Positions 49,333 to 57,249 of a stretch of DNA of 64,000 bases are shown here, in pieces. A model generated the notes under the pieces. It was not told where the DNA came from. It searched no databases and was given only the letters and a program-made list of their open reading frames with translations. Position numbers and translations under genes: made by a program. Position 1 is the first letter of the stretch. The number at the start of each line of letters is the position of its first letter. Source of the stretch: Rhodococcus triatomae (lineage in GTDB: Bacteria > Actinomycetota > Actinomycetes > Mycobacteriales > Mycobacteriaceae); assembly GCF_014217785.1 (NCBI RefSeq), contig NZ_CP048814.1:3968001-4032000 (forward strand). Reading direction: 5' to 3'.

Positions 49333-51138
49333 ATGTCGATCGACACTCTCCGCCCGGATCCCTCCTCCGCTCCCGACTCGACCGCCACCGACACACCGAC
49401 ACCCGACACGTCCGGAAACATGCGCATCCTCCTCGAGTTCGCGAGGCCGCACCTGCCGGTTCTGGTTCTCGGGCTCGTCTTCGCTCTCGGCGGGTCCGCT
49501 GCCCAACTGGTCACCCCTCTGGTGACCAAGTGGGTGCTGGACTCACTGGGGACGGATGCCTCACTCACCGGGCCAGTCGTGGCGCTGGTCGCGCTGCTGA
49601 TCGTGGGCTCGGTACTCGGGTGCGCGCAGTGGATCATCCTCGGCACCGCTGCCGAGGAGGTCGTCTACGACGCCCGGACGTCGTTGGTGCGCAGGCTGTT
49701 GCGCGCCACCGTACCGGCCGTGCAGAAGCGCCCGGCCGGCGAACTCGTCACCCGTGTCACGTCCGACACACTGCTGTTGCGAGAGGCGGCGTCGTCCGCC
49801 GTCGTGGGCATCGTCAACGCGGCCGTTCTCGCGGTGGGCACCGTCATCCTCATGGGCGTGCTCGATCTTCCACTGCTGGGTGTCACCCTCGTGGCGTTCG
49901 TGATCGTCGGTGCGCTGTTCGGTGTGCTCATGCCCCGAATCGCCAAGGCGGAGGCGAGAACCCAGGAGTCCCTCGGGCGTCTGGGTGGGCTCCTCGAAGG
50001 AAGCCTGCGGGCCGTGCGGACCGTCAAGGTCGCCCGAGCCGAAGCGAGGGTCGGTGGCCGCGTCGAGAACGAGGCATCGGAGGCACGGACCCACGCCGTG
50101 ACGGCGGTACGGGTCCAGGCCGTGGCATGGACGGTGGCGTGGGCCGGAGTGCAGGGCGCGATCATCGCGATTCTGGCGTTCGGGGCGTTCCGTGTGGATC
50201 AGGGCCTGTTGCAGGTGTCCACCCTGATCGCGTTCCTGCTCTACGCATTCACCCTGATGGGGCCGGTACAGGAACTGGCGCAGAACGTCACCGCGCTGCA
50301 ATCGGGATTCGCTGCCGCGTCGCGTATCCGGCAGCTACAGAGCCTGCCGGTGGAAGAGGACGTCGTCGAGACCGCACCACTGCCCGCCGAGACCGGCGGA
50401 CCCGGGTTGATCACGCTGCGCGCCGTCACGGTCGTCCACGACGGAACGACCACGCCCGCACTCGATTGCGTGGATCTCACGATTCCGCGGCGCGGCCACG
50501 TCGCGGTGGTCGGGCCTTCCGGGGCCGGGAAGACGACGCTGTTCTCGACGATCCTGCGCTTCCTCGAACCGCGCGACGGCGAGTTGTCGCTGAACGGCGT
50601 GGGGTATCGCCACATCGGATTGGACGATCTGCGCGGCAGGATGTCCTACGTCGAGCAGGAGACACCCGTCGTGCCTGGGACGATCCGGGAGAACGTGGTG
50701 TTCGGTGCGCCCGATGCCACCGACGACGAGATCCGCGACGTACTACGGTTGCTGGACCTCGACGGAGCTGTCGATCGCCTGCCGCAGGGGATCGACACAC
50801 CGCTGACCGAGAATTCTCTGTCCGGCGGGCAACGTCAGCGCATCGCGATGGCACGGGCGATGCTGACGCGGAGCGAACTCCTCCTCCTGGACGAGGCGAC
50901 CGCACAGGTGGACACACTCACCGAGGCGGCGATCGTCGCCGCCGTCTCCGAGCGTGCGCGTACCGGTGTCGTGGTGACGATCGCCCACCGGTTGTCGACG
51001 GTCCGGCACGCCGACGTGATCGTGGTGATGGAGGACGGCAGGGTCCGTGCCTCGGGATCGCACGACGAGCTCCTCGTGACCGACGAGTTGTACCGGAACA
51101 TGGTGCGTGCAGGCGAGTTCGCCTCGGCTGCCGACTGA
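49333..51138 (+). CDS. ABC exporter, fused membrane and ATPase domains
   Basis: 601-residue half-transporter of the multidrug/lipid exporter type. Six membrane helices occupy about residues 35-310; the ATPase domain has Walker A GPSGAGKTTLF (about residue 399), signature LSGGQRQRIAMARA and Walker B LLLLDEATAQVD, then the H-loop IAHRLSTVRHADVI. The substrate is unknown; control by the divergent TetR regulator fits drug or lipid efflux. It would act as a homodimer. Confidence 0.93.
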   Translation: MSIDTLRPDPSSAPDSTATDTPTPDTSGNMRILLEFARPHLPVLVLGLVFALGGSAAQLVTPLVTKWVLDSLGTDASLTGPVVALVALLIVGSVLGCAQWIILGTAAEEVVYDARTSLVRRLLRATVPAVQKRPAGELVTRVTSDTLLLREAASSAVVGIVNAAVLAVGTVILMGVLDLPLLGVTLVAFVIVGALFGVLMPRIAKAEARTQESLGRLGGLLEGSLRAVRTVKVARAEARVGGRVENEASEARTHAVTAVRVQAVAWTVAWAGVQGAIIAILAFGAFRVDQGLLQVSTLIAFLLYAFTLMGPVQELAQNVTALQSGFAAASRIRQLQSLPVEEDVVETAPLPAETGGPGLITLRAVTVVHDGTTTPALDCVDLTIPRRGHVAVVGPSGAGKTTLFSTILRFLEPRDGELSLNGVGYRHIGLDDLRGRMSYVEQETPVVPGTIRENVVFGAPDATDDEIRDVLRLLDLDGAVDRLPQGIDTPLTENSLSGGQRQRIAMARAMLTRSELLLLDEATAQVDTLTEAAIVAAVSERARTGVVVTIAHRLSTVRHADVIVVMEDGRVRASGSHDELLVTDELYRNMVRAGEFASAAD

Positions 51139-51168
51139 GCGACCGAGAAGGATCTCCCGGTGCTCAGT
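51134..51168. terminator. Hairpin shared by two convergent gene ends
   Basis: ACTGAGC(G)ACC-GAGA-AGGA-TCTC-CCGGTGCTCAGT forms a stem of about 15 pairs with one bulge. It contains the stop codons of both the ABC exporter (51136) and the LytR-type gene (51164 on the other strand), so it probably ends transcription from both sides. Confidence 0.7.
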
Positions 51169-52672
51169 CCACGCAGAGGACGTCGGCGGGTGCGTCCGTG
51201 GCCGGACCGGGCGTGTCCGGTACCGCCGGGATCGTCGACGGGAGTGGGCCGGCCACCGACTGTTCCACGGTCGCGGCGATGTCGGTACCGAGCATCAGCA
51301 CCATCCGACCGGAATCGACGCCCGACACCCGGCGTGCGGCGACGCCCAATCGTGCCGCGAGCTCCTCGGCGGCCGGTCGATCGGCGTCGGCGCCGTAGTC
51401 GACCGAGGTGATCGTGGCCGGTAGGCCGTTGCCCGGCTCGGCGGTTCGATGCCCCGCACGGCGGAGTGACGCCGCGACCGAGGCGGCCAGCCCGTCCACT
51501 CCGGTGCCGTTGCGGACCTCGATCTCGGGGCCGTCCCCGGTCGCTGTCGGCGACCGGTGGCCGCGGTCCGGAGAGGTGTCCAGGAGGGTGGCGACGACGT
51601 CGCGCATCTCGGCGGGATCGACCAGGTTGACGGACTGGCCGTCGATCTCGTCGAAGCCGGAGATCGGCAGGGTGTGGAACTCGATTCCGCCCGCGGCGGC
51701 GCCTTCGAGTCGGCGCGCCAACGCGATCGGGTCCATCGCAGAATCGACGACGACGTCGTCCTTCAGGGACTCGGTGAGATCGCGCAGCGTGGTGAGCTGT
51801 TCGAACGCGCCTTTGGACTGGAATACCCGCGCCACGGCCCACAGGAACGCCTGTTGACGCCGCGTGCGATCGAGGTCACCGTGGGGTAGTCCGTGACGCT
51901 GCCGAACGAATGCCAGTGACTGGGACGCGTCGAGCAGCTGTCGCCCCGCCGGGAAGCGGGCACCCGAGTACTCCTCGTCGTCCACCGGGGCATTGAGGCA
52001 GACCTCGAGCGGGCCGATCGCGGAGGCGACGTTGTAGAAGCCGAGCAGGTTGACCTCGGCGAAGTGGTCGATGTGGACATCCAGCAGATTCTGCACTGTC
52101 TCGACGGTGGAGCGCCGCCCCGCGTCGCGGGCACGGGACTCCCGCTCGGCGAGCGGGAGTGTTCCGCTCCCGGTGAGCCGGGCGTCCTCGTCGGCCTTGG
52201 CCAAGCCGTAGGCCTCCTTGATCTTCCGATGCCCGTATCCGGGGACCTCGACGTAGTCGTCCCGGGGAATCGATACGGCGACGGGCCTGCCGTCGTGCTC
52301 CGGGACATGCAACAGGATGAGGGTGTTCGTGTTGTAGCCCCCCACGTCGCTGTCGCCGGCATGGAGGGCATCGGTGACGAACTCGGCAGGTAAGTCACTG
52401 CCGTCCATGGCTTTCCGGCTGTCGAGCCCGATGAGAAGAATGTTCAGCGCGGCACCGTCGGCGGCACGGCCGCCATCGAGACCGGCGAGCGCGTCGGAGG
52501 TGGAGAAGGTCCCGGTGAGCTGCTCGCCGACGAACCACCCCGTCCCGGTGACGGCAAGCGCGGCGACGGACCCGACCGCCACCAGTGTTCGGCTCCAGTG
52601 GCGACGACGCGGTGGCGGCCTGCGGCGATGTATGCCGTGTCTGATCGGCTCGGTTCGATGGTGGGCGGGCAC
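51164..52672 (-). CDS. LytR-CpsA-Psr family cell-wall ligase
   Basis: About 502 residues. LCP enzymes attach arabinogalactan or other glycopolymers to peptidoglycan. One N-terminal membrane helix (LVAVGSVAALAVTGTGWFVG) is followed by the catalytic LCP domain with NILLIGLDSRKAMDG, NTNTLILLHVPEHDGRPVAVSIPRDDYVEVPG, and FVRQRHGLPHGDLDRTRRQQAFL, and a C-terminal LytR_C domain (IEVRNGTGVDGLAASVAASLRRAGH). GTG 52672 is preferred; ATG 52726 is an in-frame alternative. The next gene unit starts on the other strand. Confidence 0.9.
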   Translation of the reverse strand: MPAHHRTEPIRHGIHRRRPPPRRRHWSRTLVAVGSVAALAVTGTGWFVGEQLTGTFSTSDALAGLDGGRAADGAALNILLIGLDSRKAMDGSDLPAEFVTDALHAGDSDVGGYNTNTLILLHVPEHDGRPVAVSIPRDDYVEVPGYGHRKIKEAYGLAKADEDARLTGSGTLPLAERESRARDAGRRSTVETVQNLLDVHIDHFAEVNLLGFYNVASAIGPLEVCLNAPVDDEEYSGARFPAGRQLLDASQSLAFVRQRHGLPHGDLDRTRRQQAFLWAVARVFQSKGAFEQLTTLRDLTESLKDDVVVDSAMDPIALARRLEGAAAGGIEFHTLPISGFDEIDGQSVNLVDPAEMRDVVATLLDTSPDRGHRSPTATGDGPEIEVRNGTGVDGLAASVAASLRRAGHRTAEPGNGLPATITSVDYGADADRPAAEELAARLGVAARRVSGVDSGRMVLMLGTDIAATVEQSVAGPLPSTIPAVPDTPGPATDAPADVLCVD

Positions 52673-52763
52673 GATCCGAGGGTAGCGCAGCCGTGCAAGT
52701 GCCAGTGCCGCAGGAAAATACGGCATATCGACCGAATCGGGTCGATGTCGTCGCGGGGGCTTC

Positions 52764-52792
52764 TTGACATGTGTCCAACCTGCTGGCAGGCT
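52764..52792 (+). promoter_or_regulatory. Sigma-70-type promoter for the M-box/mgtA transcript
   Basis: TTGACA at 52764-52769, a 17-base spacer and CAGGCT at 52787-52792. The -35 is perfect and the -10 has the xAxxxT form. Transcription would start a few bases before the M-box. Confidence 0.65.
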
Positions 52793-52802
52793 GGCCGGGC
52801 AG

Positions 52803-52950
52803 CATCTCGTTAGGCGAGGCTCCTGCACGAATACAGGCCACTGACCTCACGACGTCGAGAGACGCCCAAGGTCAGGACAGATCTTCCCGGATTAAGGGGT
52901 GATCCCAAGTGGCTTCCCGCGAGGGACACGTCGTGCAGTGTCGAAGCTTT
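52803..52950 (+). ncRNA. M-box (ykoK leader) magnesium riboswitch
   Basis: The conserved M-box core is readable: TTAGGCGAGGCTCCTG near 52811, ACAGGCCACTG, then ACGTCGAGAGACGCC at 52852-52866, a GG-rich P4/P5 part and GTGGCTTCC near 52909. M-box RNAs fold on Mg2+ and shut off magnesium importers. Here it is followed by mgtA and mgtC, the expected targets. I recognise the family from its conserved boxes; exact limits of the aptamer are approximate. Confidence 0.85.
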
Positions 52951-53078
52951 TACGTGGAGATGCACCCCGGCAGTGTTCGTCTTCGACGAGTCCTGCGCAC
53001 ATCGCGGCACCGGCCGCACAATGATCACGCGACGCGGTCACCGAGCGGTGCCCGCGGTACGAGCAGGAGGTGAGAGCC

Positions 53079-53099
53079 GTGGACGAACCCCCCCAGTAG
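53079..53099 (+). CDS. Six-codon acidic/proline leader peptide MDEPPQ upstream of mgtA
   Basis: GTG GAC GAA CCC CCC CAG TAG, preceded 8 bases upstream by the strong ribosome site AGGAGGTGA (53065-53073). The ORF ends inside a hairpin (GTAGGT 53096-53101 pairing with ACCTAC 53110-53115), and the ribosome site can pair with CTCACCCTCCT at 53116-53126. Asp-Glu-Pro-Pro right after the start is the type of sequence that destabilises ribosomes at low Mg2+; E. coli mgtA is controlled by the leader peptide MgtL (MEPDPTPL) in that way. Regulatory role here is inference. Confidence 0.6.
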   Translation: MDEPPQ

Positions 53100-53268
53100 G
53101 TATCGCCCGACCTACCTCACCCTCCTCACCTGGCGCGCTCGCCGCTGATCAGCCCCGCGCCTGTGTATCGGCTCGCGGACCGCATCCGCGCTCGACCACG
53201 TGGCCACCGTGCCTCCGGTCGTGTTCACCCCTGCCCGGATGTGCTCCGGGCTCCCGAAAGGATTGGCC

Positions 53269-55986
53269 ATGTCCACATCCACGGTGCGATTCCGTGCGCC
53301 GGAACGCCGGAAGAACAAGCACACGAGTCGAAAACTACTCGACGACAGTCAGATCCGTGATCTCCGTGCCTACTCGACGGTTCGTCGGGCCGGCGTGTAC
53401 AGCCGTCTGGGGACGAGTGAGACCGGACTGCGACCGAATCAGGTGGAGGAGAGGTGGGATCGACACGGGCCGAACGAGGTTCGTCACGACAAGCCGGCGC
53501 CCGCGCTCCTGCAGTTGCTCCGGATGTTCCGGAATCCGTTCGTCCTCATTCTCCTCGGTCTCCTTGCCGTCATGGCGATCACGGACATCGTGTGGGCCGA
53601 TCCCGCGGACGGTCCCTCGTACGAGGGCGTGATCACCATCGGCGTGATGGTGACTGTCAGTGTCGCGCTGCGCTTCTGGCAGGAGTATCGGTCGGGACGC
53701 GCCGCGGAGACCCTGAAGTCGATGGTGTCGACCACGGCCACCGTCACACGCACGGTGGGCACGAGCACCGTCACGACCGAACTGCCGATCGATCGGATCG
53801 TTCCCGGCGACGTGGTCCAGCTCGCTGCGGGCGACATGATTCCTGCCGACGTGCGAGTGGTTCGGGCCAAGGACCTGCAAGTGGACCAGTCGATGCTCAG
53901 CGGCGAGTCGGCGCCCGCGGAGAAGACCGCGACGGTGCGGGAGGCGCAGTCGGACCTGGACGACCGGAACATCCTCGATGTGGACAACCTCGCATTCCTG
54001 GGCACGTCCGTGGTGTCCGGTTCGGGAACAGCGGTCGTCGTCGCGACCGGGGCGAACACCTACTTCGGCGCGATGACCGCGGGCCTGGCGACGGAGCGTC
54101 CGGAGACCGGCTTCGACATCGGTGTCAGGAAGGTGACCTTCCTGCTCATCAGGTTCATGGCGATCCTGGTACCGGCGATCTTCGTCATCAACGGTCTCAC
54201 GAAGGACTGGGGCGAGGCCTTCCTCTTCGGGGTGGTCGTCGCCGTCGGTCTCACGCCGGAGATGCTGCCACTCATCGTCACCGCCAACCTCGCCAAAGGC
54301 GCGGTGCACATGGCGAAGCGGAAGGTGATCGTCAAGAACCTCAACGCCATTCAGAACTTCGGCGCGATGGATGTCCTGTGCACCGACAAGACGGGCACGC
54401 TCACCGAGGACCGAATGGCTCTGCATGCTCAGCTGGACGTCCGCGGCGCCGACGATCTGTCGGTCCTGGAGCTCGCCGCGGTGAACTCCGCGTTCCAGAC
54501 CGGCCTGCGCAACCCCCTCGACACCGCGATTCTCGATGCGCTGGGCGACAGGGAAGCCGAGGTCGTCGCGGACCGCTATGCGGTGCGCGACGAGATGCCG
54601 TTCGATTTCCGGCGGCGCAGGATGTCCGTGGTCGTGGGCGAGCAGGGGGTCCACGACGGTACGGACCTGGTGGTCACCAAGGGCGCGGTCGACGAGGTCA
54701 TCGGGTGTTGCACCGAGGTCCTCCTCGAGGGTCGCCGGACGGAACTCGACGTCGGCACCGTCGCCGGGATCGAACGCCTGGTCGCGGCGGAGAACGGGCG
54801 GGGACGGCGCGTACTCGCCGTCGCCACACGGCGGTTCGCCGCGAGCCCCGGCGACGTTCGGGAGTGCACCGTCGCGGACGAGACCGGGATGACGCTGGTC
54901 GGCTTCCTCACCTTCCTCGACGCTCCGAAGGAGTCGGCCGCTCCGGCCGTCGCCGCGCTGCAGGCGGGGGGAACCGCGGTCAAGGTCGTCACCGGCGACA
55001 ACGAACTGGTCGCGGTGACGGTGAGCGCGCAGGTCGGATTGGCCACCGAGACGGTGGTGTCCGGCACGCAACTGGACGGTCTCGACGACGACGCGCTCGA
55101 TGCACTGGTCGACGCGACCGCGGTGTTCGCGCGGGTCGACCCGCTGCAGAAGGCCCGTATCGTGGAGTCGCTGCAGCGGAGGGGCCACACCGTGGGCTTC
55201 CTCGGTGACGGCGTCAACGACGCGCCCGCACTGCGGGCCGCGGACGTGGGGATCTCGGTCGACACGGCTGCAGACATCGCGCGCGAGTCCGCGGACATCA
55301 TCCTGCTGGAGAAGGACCTCGGGGTGCTCGAGCACGGTGTCGTGGAGGGGCGGCGCACCTTCGGCAACATCATGAAGTACATCAAGATGACGACGAGCTC
55401 GCAGTTCGGCAACGTCTTCTCGATGCTCGTCGCGAGTGCCGTGCTGCCCTTCCTCCCGATGATCGCGATGGTGGCGCTGATCCAGAACCTGATCTACGAC
55501 CTGTCGATGCTCGCGATTCCGTGGGATCGGGTGGACCGTGAGTTCACCGAGAAGCCGCGCACCTGGGAGACCGGGAGCCTGCGTCGGTTCATCCTCTTCA
55601 TCGGCCCGATCAGTTCGATCTTCGACATGACGACGTTCGCGCTCATGTGGTTCGTCTTCTCGGCGAACTCGCCCGAGCACGCCGCCCTGTTCCAGTCCGG
55701 GTGGTTCATCGAATCCCTGATCTCGCAGACACTGATCGTGCACATGATCCGGACGCAGCGGATCCCGTTCGTGCAGTCCCGGGCATCGTGGCCGGTGCTT
55801 CTCACCACCGGTTCGGCCTGTCTCTTCGCGCTGGTGTTCCCGTTCACCGGGCTCGGGCAGTCGTTCGGCCTGGTGCCCCTGCCCTGGACGTACTTCCCGT
55901 GGTTGATCGTCACGCTCGTCGCCTACTGCGCGGTGACGCTGTGGGCGAAGCACCTGTTCATCCGCAGGTTCGGGACCTGGCTGTGA
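53269..55986 (+). CDS. mgtA: P-type Mg2+-importing ATPase
   Basis: 905-residue P-type ATPase of the MgtA/MgtB family. The phosphorylated aspartate is in CTDKTGTLTEDRM (about residue 375); the actuator motif is LSGESAPAEK, the nucleotide domain has KGAVDEVI, and the hinge GDGVNDAPALRAADVGISVD. About ten membrane helices. ATG 53269 has AAAGGA 6 bases upstream; a 169-base untranslated part separates it from the leader ORF. It imports Mg2+ when scarce, matching the M-box upstream. mgtC follows after 9 bases. Confidence 0.95.
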   Translation: MSTSTVRFRAPERRKNKHTSRKLLDDSQIRDLRAYSTVRRAGVYSRLGTSETGLRPNQVEERWDRHGPNEVRHDKPAPALLQLLRMFRNPFVLILLGLLAVMAITDIVWADPADGPSYEGVITIGVMVTVSVALRFWQEYRSGRAAETLKSMVSTTATVTRTVGTSTVTTELPIDRIVPGDVVQLAAGDMIPADVRVVRAKDLQVDQSMLSGESAPAEKTATVREAQSDLDDRNILDVDNLAFLGTSVVSGSGTAVVVATGANTYFGAMTAGLATERPETGFDIGVRKVTFLLIRFMAILVPAIFVINGLTKDWGEAFLFGVVVAVGLTPEMLPLIVTANLAKGAVHMAKRKVIVKNLNAIQNFGAMDVLCTDKTGTLTEDRMALHAQLDVRGADDLSVLELAAVNSAFQTGLRNPLDTAILDALGDREAEVVADRYAVRDEMPFDFRRRRMSVVVGEQGVHDGTDLVVTKGAVDEVIGCCTEVLLEGRRTELDVGTVAGIERLVAAENGRGRRVLAVATRRFAASPGDVRECTVADETGMTLVGFLTFLDAPKESAAPAVAALQAGGTAVKVVTGDNELVAVTVSAQVGLATETVVSGTQLDGLDDDALDALVDATAVFARVDPLQKARIVESLQRRGHTVGFLGDGVNDAPALRAADVGISVDTAADIARESADIILLEKDLGVLEHGVVEGRRTFGNIMKYIKMTTSSQFGNVFSMLVASAVLPFLPMIAMVALIQNLIYDLSMLAIPWDRVDREFTEKPRTWETGSLRRFILFIGPISSIFDMTTFALMWFVFSANSPEHAALFQSGWFIESLISQTLIVHMIRTQRIPFVQSRASWPVLLTTGSACLFALVFPFTGLGQSFGLVPLPWTYFPWLIVTLVAYCAVTLWAKHLFIRRFGTWL

Positions 55987-55995
55987 GGAGGAGTG

Positions 55996-56724
55996 ATGGA
56001 GTTGACGGTGGTGCTGGCGCGCGCCGGCCTGGCCCTGCTTCTCGGTGCGCTCGTCGGCGGGGAGCGCCAGTGGCGCTCGCGCACAGCGGGATTGCGGACC
56101 AATGCGCTGGTGAGCCTCGGATCGGCGATGTTCGTGGTGATGGGGGCGTACAGCTTCGACGGGGCGGACGCCGATCCCACCCGGGTGGCCGCCCAGATCG
56201 TCTCGGGGATCGGGTTTCTCGGAGCCGGCGTGATCATGAAGCAGGGCGCCTCGGTGTCGGGGCTGAACACCGCGGCGACGCTGTGGGCTGCTGCGGCGGT
56301 GGGGGCACTGTCCGGGAGCGGCATGTACCTTCCCGCGGTGGTGGGCGCGGTGGGAATCATGGTCACCAACACGGTGCTCCGTCCGGTCGGGCGGATGATG
56401 GATCGGCATCCCACCCGGACCGGCAGGGAAGAGCCCTCTGCGGACTACCGTTTCGAGGTCACCTGCCGTGAGGATGCCGAACCGCACGTCCGGGCGCTCA
56501 CCGTCTCGTCGGTGTGCCGCCCGGAGTTCCGGCTCCGGTCGATGCAGTCGTTCGATCAGGAGGGCACCGGCCAGGTGTGTGTGGTGGCCGAGTTGACCGC
56601 ACTCGAGCGGGACGACCGGCTCCTCGAGAGCGCGGTCAGTCGGCTCAGTGCGGAGCCGCTCGTCACGGCGGTGCGGTGGGTCGTGGAGGCGCAGCCGAGT
56701 AACTCGGTGTTCGACGATCGGTGA
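55996..56724 (+). CDS. mgtC: MgtC/SapB-family membrane protein
   Basis: 242 residues. Four or five helices include the MgtC signature LLLGALVGGERQWRSRTAGLRTNALVSLGSA and GIGFLGAGVIMKQGASVSGLNTAATLWAAAAVGALSG. The C-terminal ACT-like soluble domain (about residues 155-235) is present, as in the virulence-linked forms. MgtC helps survival at low Mg2+ and in macrophages by acting on ATP synthase or potassium uptake. GAGGAGGAG lies just before ATG 55996; it shares the mgtA transcript. Confidence 0.93.
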   Translation: MELTVVLARAGLALLLGALVGGERQWRSRTAGLRTNALVSLGSAMFVVMGAYSFDGADADPTRVAAQIVSGIGFLGAGVIMKQGASVSGLNTAATLWAAAAVGALSGSGMYLPAVVGAVGIMVTNTVLRPVGRMMDRHPTRTGREEPSADYRFEVTCREDAEPHVRALTVSSVCRPEFRLRSMQSFDQEGTGQVCVVAELTALERDDRLLESAVSRLSAEPLVTAVRWVVEAQPSNSVFDDR

Positions 56725-56770
56725 CGTGACCCACCACTCGTCCGGGGGGTGTCGACCCAGTGATGTCGAG

Positions 56771-56779
56771 TTGTCCACA
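56771..56779 (+). other. Isolated DnaA-box-like nonamer
   Basis: TTGTCCACA matches the actinobacterial DnaA-box consensus exactly, and a second partial box (ATCCACAGG) follows at about 56790. They lie in the 168-base gap between mgtC and yraN, far from any origin feature, so they may only titrate DnaA or be chance. Confidence 0.4.
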
Positions 56780-56892
56780 GGTCTCGCCCATCCACAGGCC
56801 GCTTCTCGCGGGGCGCGGGCGGTACCTCGGGAGCGAGGGCGGGGGCAGCATGGGGCCAGCACGATCGGGTGCGGGCGACTGAGGGGGCGGAC

Positions 56893-57249
56893 GTGGGGGA
56901 CAACGTGGCGTTGGGAGCCGAGGGGGAGCGGATTGCGGCCGAGTACCTGACGGCACAGGGGCTGTCGATTCTCGAGCGGAACTGGCGGAGCAGGCACGGC
57001 GAGATCGACCTGATCGCCACCGACCGAGGCGCGTTGGTGTTCGTCGAGGTCAAGACGCGTACCGGCGTCGGCTTCGGGCTCCCGGCGGAGGCGGTGACCG
57101 CGGTCAAACAGCGCCGGATCCGGCTGCTGGCGGTGGAGTGGATGCGCGCCTCGGGCCGGGGCTGGCCGCGCTTGCGTTTCGACGTCGTGTCGGTGCTGCT
57201 CGAGCGCGGCCGCGATCCTCGGGTCGATCACCTGGAAGACGCCTTCTGA
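56893..57249 (+). CDS. UPF0102 protein YraN
   Basis: 118 residues of the YraN family with an endonuclease-like fold: LGAEGERIAAEYLTAQGL, NWRSRHGEIDLIATDRGALVFVEVKTR (GEIDLIA ... VFVEVK, the PD-(D/E)XK core) and the conserved R-RLRFDVVSV end. Role unknown, probably DNA repair or competence, since it is next to comM-like and dprA genes. GTG 56893 has GAGGGGG 5 bases upstream; GTG 56869 is an alternative. Its stop overlaps the next ATG by one base. Confidence 0.85.
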   Translation: MGDNVALGAEGERIAAEYLTAQGLSILERNWRSRHGEIDLIATDRGALVFVEVKTRTGVGFGLPAEAVTAVKQRRIRLLAVEWMRASGRGWPRLRFDVVSVLLERGRDPRVDHLEDAF

